DNA of 64,000 nucleotides from Alkalimarinus coralli (GCF_023650515.1 NZ_CP096016.1:4522501-4586500), one strand, 5' to 3'. Counted from the stretch's first letter, positions 53,213 to 62,642 are shown. Translations and numbers: made by a program. Notes: generated by a model from the letters alone, not told the origin.

Positions 53213-54520
53213 CTAGCTTGCCATTTTGACATCGTCAAAATAATCACTGTCTTCAGGGATTTTTTGCTCGTTGTCGCAAACAGTTTTAATGGCTTGCTCG
53301 ATGATGTCGATTCCGGCCTTAAGGTTTTCAAGGCTAATGACTAATGGACACAGCAGTTTAACGATGTGATCGTCTGCGCCACTGGTTTCGATAATCAGCC
53401 CATTCTTAAAGGCTGTTTTGGTTATCTTTCCTGCCAGTTCGCCATTTACACAGTTGATTCCCTGAAACATGCCTCGGCCGCAAGTGGTAAAGTTACCTTC
53501 GCCGTATTTCTCTACAATTTCGTTCAGTCGTTGGGTGATATATTCGCCTTTAAGCTTGATCTCGTTAGAAAATTTGTCATCCGACCAGTAGTGATCAATG
53601 GCGGCTTTGGCGGTTACAAAAGCAAAGTTGTTTCCTCTGAATGTGCCGTTGTGCTCGCCTGGTTTCCACTGGTCAAGCTCAGGGCTGAATAGAACAACCG
53701 CAAATGGAAGGCCGTAACCTCCAAGCGATTTAGAGAGCGTGACCATGTCAGGTTTAATGCCTGCTTCTTCAAAGCTAAAGAAGGTACCTGTGCGGCCGCA
53801 GCCTGCCTGGATATCATCCACAATCAGAAGAATGTCGTGCTTTCTACACACCTGCTCCAGGTTGCGCAGCCATTCAAAGCTGGCAGCGTTGATTCCGCCT
53901 TCACCTTGAACCGTTTCTACAATAATGGCTGCAGGCAGGTCGATACCGCTACTGGAGTCTGATAGCACTTTATCCAGATACGCCGTGGTATCTATTTCGT
54001 CCCCCAGATAGCCGTCAAAAGGCATTCGGCTCACGCCACTTAAGCTCACACCGGCAGCGCCACGGTGGTGAGAGTTGCCTGTTGCAGCGAGAGCACCCAG
54101 GCTTACACCGTGAAATCCATTGGTAAACGAAATGATGTTCTCGCGCCCGGTAATGTTACGCGCCAGTTTTAGAGCGGCCTCTACGGCATTGGTGCCGGTT
54201 GGCCCTGTAAACTGCATCACGTAGTTAAGGTTTCTGGGTTTAAGGATTTTTTCGTTAAATGTTTCCAAGAACTCCGCTTTTGCTTTGGTATGCAGGTCAA
54301 GCCCGTGTGTAATGCCATCATTTTCAATATATTCCAGCAGCAGCGGCTTAAATAGCGGGTTGTTATGGCCATAATTTAGCGTTCCTGCGCCGGCTAAAAA
54401 GTCCAGATATTGAGTGCCATCTTCGTCGTACAGATGTTCCATTTTGGCCATGTTAAAAATTCGGGGGAATGAGCGGGCATAACTCTGAACTTCCGACTCT
54501 ATCTCTTCAAAAATTTTCAT
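53213..54520 (-). CDS. ectB: diaminobutyrate--2-oxoglutarate transaminase
   Basis: 435 residues, PLP-dependent class III aminotransferase. Cofactor motifs include the [16 protein letters not shown] helix, [14 protein letters not shown] and the Schiff-base lysine in [12 protein letters not shown]. It makes L-2,4-diaminobutyrate from aspartate semialdehyde. Slightly longer at the C terminus than typical EctB (about 420). AGGAGAGAAC precedes the ATG. Second gene of the operon. Confidence 0.96.
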   Translation of the reverse strand: MKIFEEIESEVQSYARSFPRIFNMAKMEHLYDEDGTQYLDFLAGAGTLNYGHNNPLFKPLLLEYIENDGITHGLDLHTKAKAEFLETFNEKILKPRNLNYVMQFTGPTGTNAVEAALKLARNITGRENIISFTNGFHGVSLGALAATGNSHHRGAAGVSLSGVSRMPFDGYLGDEIDTTAYLDKVLSDSSSGIDLPAAIIVETVQGEGGINAASFEWLRNLEQVCRKHDILLIVDDIQAGCGRTGTFFSFEEAGIKPDMVTLSKSLGGYGLPFAVVLFSPELDQWKPGEHNGTFRGNNFAFVTAKAAIDHYWSDDKFSNEIKLKGEYITQRLNEIVEKYGEGNFTTCGRGMFQGINCVNGELAGKITKTAFKNGLIIETSGADDHIVKLLCPLVISLENLKAGIDIIEQAIKTVCDNEQKIPEDSDYFDDVKMAS

Positions 54521-54579
54521 GTTCTCTCCTGTTAAATGTTTAAAAGTAATAATTGGGAAATTGGGGGGCAGAGGCAGGG

Positions 54580-55068
54580 CTACTTACTAAGAGGGCCTAT
54601 CCTTGCTAATAATTCGCTATCGTGTGCACCTGAAAAATGCTCTTTTTTGTCAAACATCACAGAGCGAACGAGCGGTGCACTATAGTGCTTTGCAATGCTT
54701 TCGAAGAGCGCCCAGGATGCACCGTTGTTTTCAGTGATGGTGGTTTCAATGTGGGTGATATTTGAGCAGACATCACGTTCAATAATGTGGCGCAACATTC
54801 GTTGCGCAAGGCCTTGTCCTCTGGCTGAGCTGTCTACGGCTACCTGCCATATGAATAACGTATTGTTCTGTCGTGGTAGTAAGTAGCCTGAAATAAATCC
54901 GACTGTTTTGCCGTTTGACTTGGCAATAACGGAGGTGTTTGCAAAGTGGCTGCACTGCAATAGGTTGCAGTACAAGGAGTTAGTATCTAAGGGAGGGCAT
55001 TGCTCAACTAGACTAAAGACTGAATGTCCATCAGTGTCGTTAGGTGGGGTGAGCGTAATAGATTGCAT
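54580..55068 (-). CDS. ectA: L-2,4-diaminobutyrate acetyltransferase
   Basis: 162 residues, GNAT fold with the acetyl-CoA motif [15 protein letters not shown] (QxxGxG/A type) near 95-110. It acetylates diaminobutyrate before cyclisation by EctC. First gene of the ectoine operon, about 35 bases downstream of the likely promoter and operator. GGAGAGG is 8-13 bases upstream of the ATG. Confidence 0.93.
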   Translation of the reverse strand: MQSITLTPPNDTDGHSVFSLVEQCPPLDTNSLYCNLLQCSHFANTSVIAKSNGKTVGFISGYLLPRQNNTLFIWQVAVDSSARGQGLAQRMLRHIIERDVCSNITHIETTITENNGASWALFESIAKHYSAPLVRSVMFDKKEHFSGAHDSELLARIGPLSK

Positions 55069-55100
55069 TCTTATTAAACCTCTCCATTCTTAAAATAATA

Positions 55101-55118
55101 ATATTAGAGTTCTAAATA
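55101..55118. promoter_or_regulatory. putative EctR operator, site 1
   Basis: ATATTAGA-GT-TCTAAATA: a pseudo-palindrome with core TTAGA-NN-TCTAA. It lies on the predicted ectA promoter. Confidence 0.65.
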
Positions 55119-55131
55119 ATATTATTGTCTA
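55103..55131 (-). promoter_or_regulatory. probable ectA promoter
   Basis: Read on the minus strand: TAGACA (55131-55126), a 17-base spacer and TCTAAT (55108-55103). Both hexamers match consensus at five of six positions. It overlaps EctR operator site 1 (55102-55119), so a bound repressor would block RNA polymerase. Confidence 0.6.
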
Positions 55132-55175
55132 TATGACAGCTTAATGACTGGTATCTCGCAATTAAGCTTGTAATA

Positions 55176-55195
55176 ATATTTAGATCTCTAAATAT
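55176..55195. promoter_or_regulatory. putative EctR operator, site 2
   Basis: ATATTTAGA-TC-TCTAAATAT, a perfect 20-bp palindrome (two 9-base arms, 2-base centre). I recall a site TATTTAGT-GT-ACTATATA for EctR1 of Methylomicrobium alcaliphilum, also 8-base half-sites with a 2-base spacer. It lies 76 bases (centre to centre) from site 1. Confidence 0.7.
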
Positions 55196-55255
55196 AGTAC
55201 ACTAAATAAACATTTATTTCTAATCAGTGTAGGTAGGTATGGTTTTAGGGATGAG

Positions 55256-55284
55256 GGGACAGCAGTTGGTTGTGACGCTATAAT
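55256..55284 (+). promoter_or_regulatory. possible ectR promoter
   Basis: GGGACA (55256-55261) and a perfect TATAAT (55279-55284), 17 bases apart, about 34 bases before the ectR start. The -35 box matches at four positions. Confidence 0.5.
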
Positions 55285-55317
55285 CACGCGTTTATCGGCT
55301 TTAATAAGGTGTTTGTT

Positions 55318-55833
55318 TTGAATCATGTAGATCAGGTCTTGGTGGCTTTGCGAAGGGTAATTAGAGCGACAGATTTGCACTCTAAACATTTGGCAAAAAC
55401 TACCGGACTCACCGCGCCTCAGATACTGCTGTTGCAGACGATCAGGGATAAGGGGGAAGTGACGATTGGCGAGCTTGCTGTTGATATGAGTTTGAGCCAG
55501 GCAACTGTAACGACCATTCTTGACCGATTGGAAAAGCGGGGGCTGGTGTATCGAGAGCGCTCCAAAGAAGATAAGCGAAAAGTTCATGCTTATTTAACGG
55601 ATAAAGCCAACGAAACAATGAAAACAGCCCCAACCCCTCTGCAAGATCAGTTTGCCCGGCAGTTTAATGACCTTCAGGACTGGGAAAAGATGATGATTAT
55701 TTCGAGTCTTCAACGTGTCGCACAAATGATGGATGCGCAGCATATTGATGCTTCACCGGTGCTGGATGTTGGTTTGCTGGACCGATCTGCTGCTGCGGCT
55801 GACCCATCTGCGGTGTACCCAGGTAAAACTTAA
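55318..55833 (+). CDS. ectR: MarR-family transcriptional regulator EctR
   Basis: About 171 residues. The winged helix-turn-helix (about 35-100) contains MSLSQATVTTILDRLEKRGLVYR (recognition helix and wing) with the MarR pattern DRLEKRGLVxRxxxxxDKR. Start at TTG 55318 has AAGGTG at a good distance; GTG 55309 is an alternative (three residues longer). Divergent from ectA with palindromic operators in between, matching the EctR repressors of ectoine operons in halotolerant methylotrophs and marine bacteria. Probably senses osmotic state by an unknown ligand. Confidence 0.85.
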   Translation: MNHVDQVLVALRRVIRATDLHSKHLAKTTGLTAPQILLLQTIRDKGEVTIGELAVDMSLSQATVTTILDRLEKRGLVYRERSKEDKRKVHAYLTDKANETMKTAPTPLQDQFARQFNDLQDWEKMMIISSLQRVAQMMDAQHIDASPVLDVGLLDRSAAAADPSAVYPGKT

Positions 55834-55882
55834 ATGCGGCTAGCTCGGCTGGAAAAAGGCTGAATTGTTTGCCTGTTGCATG

Positions 55883-55922
55883 TATTATCCACGACACGCA
55901 CTTATTATCCACGACACACACT
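55883..55922. repeat. tandem 20-bp direct repeat
   Basis: TATTATCCACGACACGCACT followed by the same 20 bases with one change (G to A). Two copies, no gap, between ectR and the msh operon. No function evident. Confidence 0.6.
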
Positions 55923-56000
55923 ATCCCTCGTTTGGAGTGCTTGATTATCGGGCTATGATGGGGGTTGAAATGGTTATTACTCGCAATGGAATTTGCGTTT

Positions 56001-56035
56001 TAAAAAAAGGGAAGCCAGGGAGCTTCCCTTTTTTA
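56001..56035. terminator. terminator downstream of ectR
   Basis: AAAAAAGGGAAGC-CAGGGA-GCTTCCCTTTTTT. Stable stem with A/T tracts on both sides, isolating ectR from the msh operon. Confidence 0.85.
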
Positions 56036-56064
56036 TGTTTTTACAATTGTTTATAAGCAATGGA

Positions 56065-56094
56065 TTGGCAAACAAACAGTTACTGAACTATTCT
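56065..56094 (+). promoter_or_regulatory. possible msh operon promoter
   Basis: TTGGCA (56065-56070) and TATTCT (56089-56094), 18 bases apart. If used, transcription would start about at 56101, just inside the longest reading of mshI, favouring a later translation start. Confidence 0.35.
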
Positions 56095-56098
56095 AACT

Positions 56099-57079
56099 AT
56101 GGTTGTAAAGAGTGAATCATGGTTATTACAGAGCTTGTCGTATTGGGGAGACACCATTCTGATTTCGTTATTTAAGAAAAAGTCTAAGGTAGGCTTGGTG
56201 GGGGTAGAGGTACGCTCTGACGGTATATCTATTGCCCAATCACTCCCTGGTGATGGTGGCTCGGCCAGTGTCGTGTTTCAGGACTTTATCGCCTGCAAAG
56301 CCGCCCAAAGGAAAGATGCGCTAGCGGGGCTGGTTGATGAGTATGGGTTGAAAGGGTTTCCATGCAATCTGGTGCTTACATCGGATCAATATCAAATATT
56401 TCAGACAGACAAGCCACCTGTTGCAGATGAAGAGCTATCTGAAGCTATTCGCTGGAAAGTGAAGGACTTAATAGACTATTCACTTGATGATGCTATTACG
56501 GATGTTTTCGACTTCCCTGATGATGCTACAAGAGGGCGTGGCAGCCTGGTCAATGTTGTCAGTGCGCGCAAGGCCTTGTTGCAACAAAATGTAAAACTTA
56601 TGGCAGAAGTCGGGCTGGATCTTCAGAGTATCGATATTACCGAGCTGGTGCTGCGCAATATATCCATGCGCTATGACGCGGTGGGTAGCGGGCTTGCCTT
56701 GTTGTTTATGCGGCCAGGGTTTGGAATGATTCTGGTCAGTAAGGGCGACACGATGTACTTCTCCCGCCGCTTTGACTTCTCGTTAGATGCACTCAGAAAT
56801 ACGGCAACTCAGGAGTCCACTATTCAGCAACTGGCCTTAGAAGTACAGCGATCACTGGACTACTATGAAAGCCAGATGGGGCAGGTTCCACCCAAAGAAT
56901 TATTACTCGTTGGGCCTGATGGCTCGTTTCCCCTGGCCAATATGCTGGGCCAGAATGTGGCAGTCAGCGTGAAAAACCTCGATGTTGCGCCTCTATTTGA
57001 AGACGAAGATATTAGCAGTGAGGTTGTCATACAGAATTTTGCTGCCGTGGGTGCCGCATTAAGGGAGAGTCAGCTCTAA
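56099..57079 (+). CDS. mshI: MSHA biogenesis protein MshI (PilM-like)
   Basis: Up to 326 residues. An actin-like/PilM-type protein for assembly of the mannose-sensitive haemagglutinin type IV pilus; it should sit on the cytoplasmic side of the inner membrane and bind the PilN-like partner. Typical segments are LFKKKSKVGLVGVEVRSDGISIAQ, EAIRWKVKDLIDY and VEVQRSLDYYESQMG. The N terminus is uncertain: the ATG at 56099 lacks a ribosome site, whereas GGGGAGA (56145-56151) precedes non-standard codons ATT 56156 and CTG 56159, where relatives appear to begin. It overlaps the next gene by one base. Confidence 0.88.
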   Translation: MVVKSESWLLQSLSYWGDTILISLFKKKSKVGLVGVEVRSDGISIAQSLPGDGGSASVVFQDFIACKAAQRKDALAGLVDEYGLKGFPCNLVLTSDQYQIFQTDKPPVADEELSEAIRWKVKDLIDYSLDDAITDVFDFPDDATRGRGSLVNVVSARKALLQQNVKLMAEVGLDLQSIDITELVLRNISMRYDAVGSGLALLFMRPGFGMILVSKGDTMYFSRRFDFSLDALRNTATQESTIQQLALEVQRSLDYYESQMGQVPPKELLLVGPDGSFPLANMLGQNVAVSVKNLDVAPLFEDEDISSEVVIQNFAAVGAALRESQL

Positions 57080-57693
57080 TGCAGCAGATAAACTTATATA
57101 CACACGAGCTAAAGCCAACAAAAGTAATTTTGCCTTTGTCGCAAATGGTTGCAGGGCTTTCGGTATTGCTGGTTGTTTTGGTCGCGATACAGCTGCTCTA
57201 TCGTGCAGAGGTGGTCGATATTGAAGAGCAGCTCCTGCCAAAGCAGCAACGTCTGGATCTTGCTCAGCAGCAGGTTTCAGAACAGGAAGCCCAGCTTAAA
57301 GGGATGCAGAAAGATGAGTCGCTTGTCACGTTGAACCATAAATTGAATCAACAAACCGTGGCGAGAAAACAACTGCTTACAATGCTTGACTCCGTCGTTA
57401 CTGCTAATCGTTATCCATTTTCCAACTTATTGACAGGGCTGGCGCGGCAACGTGTAGATCAGCTGTGGTTGACGCAGATTCAGTTTGCAAATGGCGGTGC
57501 AACCGTCGGTTTGAAGGGTAAGGCTTTGAAAGCCGAGGCTGTTCCCCATTATTTGCAAATGCTCAGGGGTGAAGCGCTACTTCTCGGGAGATCATTTAAT
57601 CTATTCCAGCTTTCAACAGATGAAGAGAAAGATGAGATTTTACATTTTACACTCTCCTCTTCACTCCTAAGCGAAGGGGTGAGCAATGAATAA
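57079..57693 (+). CDS. PilN-like MSHA biogenesis protein (MshI2 type)
   Basis: 204 residues: short cytoplasmic N terminus MQQINLYTHELKP, the INLY-type motif by which PilN binds PilM, one membrane helix (about 21-40), a coiled coil (about 45-90) and a small periplasmic PilN domain. Overlaps mshI by one base and mshJ by eight. Called mshI2 in some msh operons. Confidence 0.85.
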   Translation: MQQINLYTHELKPTKVILPLSQMVAGLSVLLVVLVAIQLLYRAEVVDIEEQLLPKQQRLDLAQQQVSEQEAQLKGMQKDESLVTLNHKLNQQTVARKQLLTMLDSVVTANRYPFSNLLTGLARQRVDQLWLTQIQFANGGATVGLKGKALKAEAVPHYLQMLRGEALLLGRSFNLFQLSTDEEKDEILHFTLSSSLLSEGVSNE

Positions 57694-58339
57694 ACAGTGG
57701 GCCGCGTTGTCATCAAAAGTAGAGTCAATGACCGTGAGAGAGCGAGTCATTGTTGTGTCTGCTCTCGCAGTTGGCATCTTGTTTATCTGGGGGCAGCTTT
57801 TCTTTTTCCCTTTGCAAGACAGGTATAAACATGCATCAAATGCTATTCGCTCGATCGACCAGCAACAGCTGGCACTGGAACAGCAGATTGAGCAACTGAG
57901 TCGCCAACTGGCTGATGACCCCAACCGGGAATTACACGCTCAGCGTGACGCCTTGCAGCGACAGCTGGCTGAGATGAAAGATCAGATTGAAGGGCAGTTA
58001 AGTGGTTTGATTGCACCGGAAAAGATGGCTGATGTGCTGAGAACCTTACTGAATGAACAAAAAAAGCTGAAGCTCGTGAGTCTGAAAAATTTACCGGTAA
58101 CCCCTTTTAACCCAATAGACGAAAGTGTTAACGATCAGGATACCGCGCTTTTTTCCCACAGCATGGAGTTGGTGCTCGATGGTGAGTATTTTGATGTGCT
58201 GGCTTACATTAAGCGACTTGAGCAGTTGAAGGGGTTTAACTGGCAGATGCTGAACTATGATGTAGTGGAATATCCGAAAGCAAGGGTGACCGTCAAAATT
58301 AGAACGTTGAGCCTTGAAGAGGACTGGATTGGTGTCTAA
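57686..58339 (+). CDS. mshJ: MSHA biogenesis protein MshJ (PilO-like)
   Basis: 217 residues with a membrane helix (about 22-40), a long coiled coil with many glutamines (QQQLALEQQIEQLSRQLADD) and a periplasmic ferredoxin-like domain. Forms the inner-membrane platform with the PilN-like protein. Position and architecture match mshJ. Confidence 0.87.
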   Translation: MNKQWAALSSKVESMTVRERVIVVSALAVGILFIWGQLFFFPLQDRYKHASNAIRSIDQQQLALEQQIEQLSRQLADDPNRELHAQRDALQRQLAEMKDQIEGQLSGLIAPEKMADVLRTLLNEQKKLKLVSLKNLPVTPFNPIDESVNDQDTALFSHSMELVLDGEYFDVLAYIKRLEQLKGFNWQMLNYDVVEYPKARVTVKIRTLSLEEDWIGV

Positions 58340-58343
58340 TCGC

Positions 58344-58697
58344 ATGTTAATACGCTTTGTGTTGGTATTCTCAGGGGCCTTTTTGTGGGTATCTGTGAGT
58401 GCTGCAGCTACCATGACGCTATCTGATGGTGAAGTACTAAAAGACCCTACGCAACCTTATGATTGGTCTGCACCTCGTAAAACCGAGCGTGTTAAGAGAA
58501 GCTACAAACTAAATTATCTGCTGTATGCAGATGACAGGAAACAGGCCATTATAAATGGTCAGTCAGTGATAGAGGGTGACCGGGTAAGCGGTGCCAAAGT
58601 CGTTAAAATATCAGAAAACTCTGTTCTGTTATCAACAGAGCAAGGAACAAAAGTGTTGCGCTGGAAGCAGCCCGCATCAATCAAGCGTACACGGTAA
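58344..58697 (+). CDS. mshK: MSHA biogenesis protein MshK (PilP-like)
   Basis: About 117 residues from the ATG at 58344; a signal peptide (1-20 or so, ending SAAA) precedes KDPTQPYDW, the segment common to PilP/MshK proteins, and a small beta domain (LLYADDRKQAIINGQSVIEGD). Probably links the inner-membrane platform to the secretin MshL. Confidence 0.83.
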   Translation: MLIRFVLVFSGAFLWVSVSAAATMTLSDGEVLKDPTQPYDWSAPRKTERVKRSYKLNYLLYADDRKQAIINGQSVIEGDRVSGAKVVKISENSVLLSTEQGTKVLRWKQPASIKRTR

Positions 58698-58709
58698 GGT
58701 GGAGTAGTT

Positions 58710-60443
58710 ATGTCGTTTAAGGTTTTTATGGTTGGTCTTATCGCTAAAGCTCAATTGCTCAAGCGGTTGGCTGCTCTATTTTTTATTGTGGCGTCAGGCT
58801 TCTTATCAGGTTGCTCGAGCAATGGGCTATTGCAATCTGCTCGAAGTGTCTCGACCGATAGCGTTGACGAGTTAAACCAAACGCTTGATCAAGACCTCGC
58901 GCAGTATGATAAACAGCTACCTCCGCAGCTACCCGATAGTGTTGCAAATGCGCTACTTCCGCCAGTGGGGGCAGCACCGGTAAAGAGAGAGCAAAATAAG
59001 CGTTTTGATTTGGCGGTAAATGGCGTCGATGCAAAAGAGTTCTATCGAAGCCTGGTTAAAGGCACAAAATACAATGTGGTTGTTCACCCTGATGTAAAAG
59101 GCAGTATTAGCTTAGAGTTAGACAATGTAACAGTTCCTCAGGTGATGTCGCTGACTAAAGAGCTGTATGGTTTCGACTATTTAGAAAGTAACAATCTATA
59201 TCGAGTAATGCCTGGAGGGCTCAGAACCCAGGTCTTCCAGATTAACTACCTCAATGTAAAGCGTATGGGCGGCTCAGAAACCCGTGTAAGTTCAGGCAGT
59301 GTGTCTGAAGGTAGCAATAGCGGGGATAATAGCAACGGCAGCAATAATAACTCTAGCGGAGACAATACCAATTCAGAAAAAGTGATTGGTACGCGAATTA
59401 GTACGACCAGTGAGAGCGATTTTTGGGCACGTCTGAGTCAAACGCTGTTATTGATTACCGGTGATGGCGAAGGGCGTACTGTTGTTGCCACGCCGAATGC
59501 CGGTGTCATTGTGGTACGGGCAATGCCGGAAGAGCTGAAAGCGGTAGAGGGTTATTTGCGTCAGACTGAACTTATTATGCAGCGACAAGTTGTGCTTGAA
59601 GCAAAGATTCTTGAAGTCGAGCTAAATGAAGGATATCAGCAGGGCATTGATTGGACTGCGGTAGAAACAAGTAGCTCGGTTGGCGCTGATGGCTCGCCGA
59701 AAAAACTCATCGGCGGCAACATGGTGTCTGACTTGATAACCAACGAAAATCTTGGTGGTGTCTTTACCGCAACGCTAAAAGTGGGAGACTTCAGCGGATT
59801 TATGCAGCTATTGGGGACTCAAGGCAGTGTTCAGGTTCTATCTAGCCCACGGATCTCCACGGTGAATAACCAGAAGGCTGTTATAAAAGTAGGTACCGAT
59901 GAGTTTTTCGTGACGGATATTGATATAGACGAAGACACAGGAAGTAGCAGTAACAGCGATACTACCTCGACAGATGTGACATTAACGCCATTCTTTTCGG
60001 GGATTGCGTTAGATGTAACGCCTCAAATTAGTGAGGAAGGTAATATTATTCTTCACGTGCATCCGACGATTAGTGAGGTCAATGATCAGGAGAAGATTGT
60101 TTCGCTTGGCGACCGGGATGTCGTATTGCCCTTAGCGCTGAGTACTATTCGCGAGACTGACAGTGTCATAAAAGCCAGAAACGGCCAGATTGTGGTGATT
60201 GGAGGCCTTATTCAGAATGTGACGCGTGAGAACAACTCTTCAATACCAATACTCGGGGATATTCCGCTGCTTGGCGAATTGTTTAAGCAAAAGCGTTTTC
60301 TGCAAAAGAAAAGCGAACTGGTTATTCTGCTGAGACCTGTTATTTCAAGCGATCAGGTTTTTGAAAGCCAGCTTCGCAAAAGCCGTAAACGCTTTGGTGA
60401 ATTTAGAGATACGCTTGCGTCCCCAATACCTCCCTCGTTTTAG
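58710..60443 (+). CDS. mshL: MSHA secretin MshL
   Basis: 577 residues, outer-membrane lipoprotein: lipobox LSGC at C35, N-terminal secretin domains (FDLAVNGVDAKEFYRSL; a serine/asparagine-rich linker at about 193-225), the secretin core with VQVLSSPRISTVNNQKAVIKVG and VIGGLIQ. Forms the gated pore through which the pilus exits. Confidence 0.94.
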   Translation: MSFKVFMVGLIAKAQLLKRLAALFFIVASGFLSGCSSNGLLQSARSVSTDSVDELNQTLDQDLAQYDKQLPPQLPDSVANALLPPVGAAPVKREQNKRFDLAVNGVDAKEFYRSLVKGTKYNVVVHPDVKGSISLELDNVTVPQVMSLTKELYGFDYLESNNLYRVMPGGLRTQVFQINYLNVKRMGGSETRVSSGSVSEGSNSGDNSNGSNNNSSGDNTNSEKVIGTRISTTSESDFWARLSQTLLLITGDGEGRTVVATPNAGVIVVRAMPEELKAVEGYLRQTELIMQRQVVLEAKILEVELNEGYQQGIDWTAVETSSSVGADGSPKKLIGGNMVSDLITNENLGGVFTATLKVGDFSGFMQLLGTQGSVQVLSSPRISTVNNQKAVIKVGTDEFFVTDIDIDEDTGSSSNSDTTSTDVTLTPFFSGIALDVTPQISEEGNIILHVHPTISEVNDQEKIVSLGDRDVVLPLALSTIRETDSVIKARNGQIVVIGGLIQNVTRENNSSIPILGDIPLLGELFKQKRFLQKKSELVILLRPVISSDQVFESQLRKSRKRFGEFRDTLASPIPPSF

Positions 60444-60471
60444 ATCGGCGTAGGGAAAGAGATATTCAACT

Positions 60472-61320
60472 ATGTATGAGCGTTATTTCGGGCTACGGGA
60501 GTTGCCATTTTCGTTGACTCCCAATACCCACTTTTATCTTAATTCAGAAACCCATCAGCAGGCTCTGGAGCTGCTTTTGGTTGCGCTGAAAAACCGCGAA
60601 GGGTTTATTAAAATTTCTGGCGAGGTTGGAACGGGCAAGACGCTTATTTGCAGAAAGCTCTTAAATTCATTGGATGACGAGTATGTAACTGCTTACATAC
60701 CTAACCCTGGACTGACCCCGGAAAGCCTCTATCTAGCCGTCGCAGAAGAGCTGGATGTAGAGGTTGATCTCGCCCTGGGTGGCCATAATGTTTTAAAACA
60801 GATCAATATAAAACTCATCGAGTTGGCATCGCAGAACAAACGAGTCGCGCTGGTGATTGATGAGGCTCAGGCGATGCCTGAAGAGACCATTGAAGCATTG
60901 AGACTGTTAAGCAATCTTGAGACAGAGTCAGCGAAGTTGCTGCAAGTCGTTCTGTTTGGCCAGCCAGAGCTCAATGAATTATTGTCGCGGCCTAGTCTAA
61001 GGCAGTTGCAACAACGTATTACTTTTCAGCATAACATCACACCACTTAACAGGCAGGCGTTGCAGCAGTACGTTGGGCATCGTATGTCATTGGCCGGATA
61101 CAATGGCCCAACACTGTTTGATCGAAAAGCGGTGTCATTGCTGTATCGGTCAAGCAACGGTATTCCCAGGCTGATTAATATATTGTGTCACAAAGCCCTG
61201 ATGTCTGCGTTTGGACAGGGCGATAGAGTCGTGACCCGTCGGCATGTCAAAAGGGCGATACAAGATACCGAAAGCGTCACCATGCCTCGGTTTTCCTGGT
61301 TGTCTTTGGGAGGCTCGTAA
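60472..61320 (+). CDS. mshM: MSHA ATPase MshM (ExeA-like)
   Basis: 282 residues, AAA family: starts MYERYFGLRELPFSLTPN, Walker A GEVGTGKT and Walker B LVIDEAQAM. Related to ExeA/GspA, which help insert secretins through peptidoglycan. The stop and the mshN start overlap (TAATG). Confidence 0.93.
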   Translation: MYERYFGLRELPFSLTPNTHFYLNSETHQQALELLLVALKNREGFIKISGEVGTGKTLICRKLLNSLDDEYVTAYIPNPGLTPESLYLAVAEELDVEVDLALGGHNVLKQINIKLIELASQNKRVALVIDEAQAMPEETIEALRLLSNLETESAKLLQVVLFGQPELNELLSRPSLRQLQQRITFQHNITPLNRQALQQYVGHRMSLAGYNGPTLFDRKAVSLLYRSSNGIPRLINILCHKALMSAFGQGDRVVTRRHVKRAIQDTESVTMPRFSWLSLGGS

Positions 61321-62642
61321 TGAGTTTGATGAACGATATGTTGCGTGATCTGGAAAAGCGACAAGCGCCAGACCGTACGCAGCAGGTAGAAGCTCAAGGT
61401 TACGGGGCATTAACACAGCAGACAAACGCGAACGGTAGTCGAACGGTTATTTTGTTGCTTGCTGCGATTTTAGTCATGTTATTGCTGTTAGCCGCAGGTT
61501 GGTGGTATTTGCAACGACCGGCAGAAGTGGCGGTTGGAACGGACATTGTTGAACAAAACCAGGCTGAACCGACAGCGCGCGAGGTCATCGGGAAGGTGGT
61601 TCGAACACCATCAACCAAGGTTGCTTCGGAAGCCAGTGCTGTTTCTGACTCGTCTGAAGGTCGCTCTTTGCCCAGTCGTGCGGTTCAGAGTGAGCCTGTT
61701 GCAGCTCCAGCTCCTGTGGCTGAAGCGGCCAAAGTCAATATCGCTCAGCTCGATGCTGCTGATGTCAACTCTGCACCAGAGACGTCTGGCAGGGCGCGCA
61801 ATATTGAAGTTCAAGCGAATAATGACAGTCAGCTAACACCTGCTGCTGAACCTGAAATAGGCAATAGCCAGTTACCTGAGCAGCCTAAACCTCAAGCGGT
61901 TATTGCGAAGCAAACCGCCAAAGCAGTCGAGCCCGTTAAGCAGCAAACGATAGTTGAGGAAAAAAAGGCTGCAAAAGTGGCGGCTAGTAAACCAGAATCG
62001 GCTGTTATGCCGGAGCGGAATATTGCCGAGCCAATTGATCAAGTCGCCAAGCTTAGCAAGGTACTTGTTGTTACGCCTGAGCAGAAGGATGAAGCGGCTG
62101 CTGAGTCAGCATCGAAGCTAATTGCATCGGGCAATCAGCAGCAAGCAAAAGCGCAACTATATTCATTCGTAAAAAATCATGATGTAGACATTCAAAGCAG
62201 AGCCCTGTTAGTAACCCAGCTATTACAAGCGGGTGATATGCAGGGAGCGAGCGCGCTGTTAACCGAAGAAAAATTAGCCATAAGTGCGCACTTGCGACGA
62301 CTAAAAGCACATATGCTGTCACAAAAAGGGCAGCCAGATGAAGCTATTGCGTTGCTCAACTCTACTCTCCCGGATGTGGCGACGGACCCTGAATACCATG
62401 TACTGTTGGCGGCGCTATATCAGCAGCAAGGCTTTAGCTCTGAGGCAACGGCAATTTATGCTGAGTTACTGAACTTTAACCCGGATGTTGCAGACTGGTG
62501 GGTGGGTATGGCGATTGCGTTGGATAGTCGGCAGCAATATTTATCGGCAAAAAAAGCCTATCAAAAGGCGCTAAGCATGAATGGCTTAAAAATAGAGTTG
62601 GCCGATTTTGCCAAGCGACGACTGGCGACATTGGGCGGCTAA
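61320..62642 (+). CDS. mshN: MSHA biogenesis protein MshN (TPR)
   Basis: 440 residues: cytoplasmic N terminus MSLMNDMLRDLEKRQAP, a membrane helix (about 42-60), an alanine/proline/glutamate-rich low-complexity stretch (65-245) and C-terminal TPRs (about 250-435). The N-terminal motif is that of MshN/GspB-like proteins that work with ExeA-type ATPases. Confidence 0.9.
   Translation: MSLMNDMLRDLEKRQAPDRTQQVEAQGYGALTQQTNANGSRTVILLLAAILVMLLLLAAGWWYLQRPAEVAVGTDIVEQNQAEPTAREVIGKVVRTPSTKVASEASAVSDSSEGRSLPSRAVQSEPVAAPAPVAEAAKVNIAQLDAADVNSAPETSGRARNIEVQANNDSQLTPAAEPEIGNSQLPEQPKPQAVIAKQTAKAVEPVKQQTIVEEKKAAKVAASKPESAVMPERNIAEPIDQVAKLSKVLVVTPEQKDEAAAESASKLIASGNQQQAKAQLYSFVKNHDVDIQSRALLVTQLLQAGDMQGASALLTEEKLAISAHLRRLKAHMLSQKGQPDEAIALLNSTLPDVATDPEYHVLLAALYQQQGFSSEATAIYAELLNFNPDVADWWVGMAIALDSRQQYLSAKKAYQKALSMNGLKIELADFAKRRLATLGG

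Noticed and set aside
55865..56056. 63-codon plus-strand frame between ectR and mshI
   Set aside because: Contains the tandem repeat and the terminator; no ribosome site.
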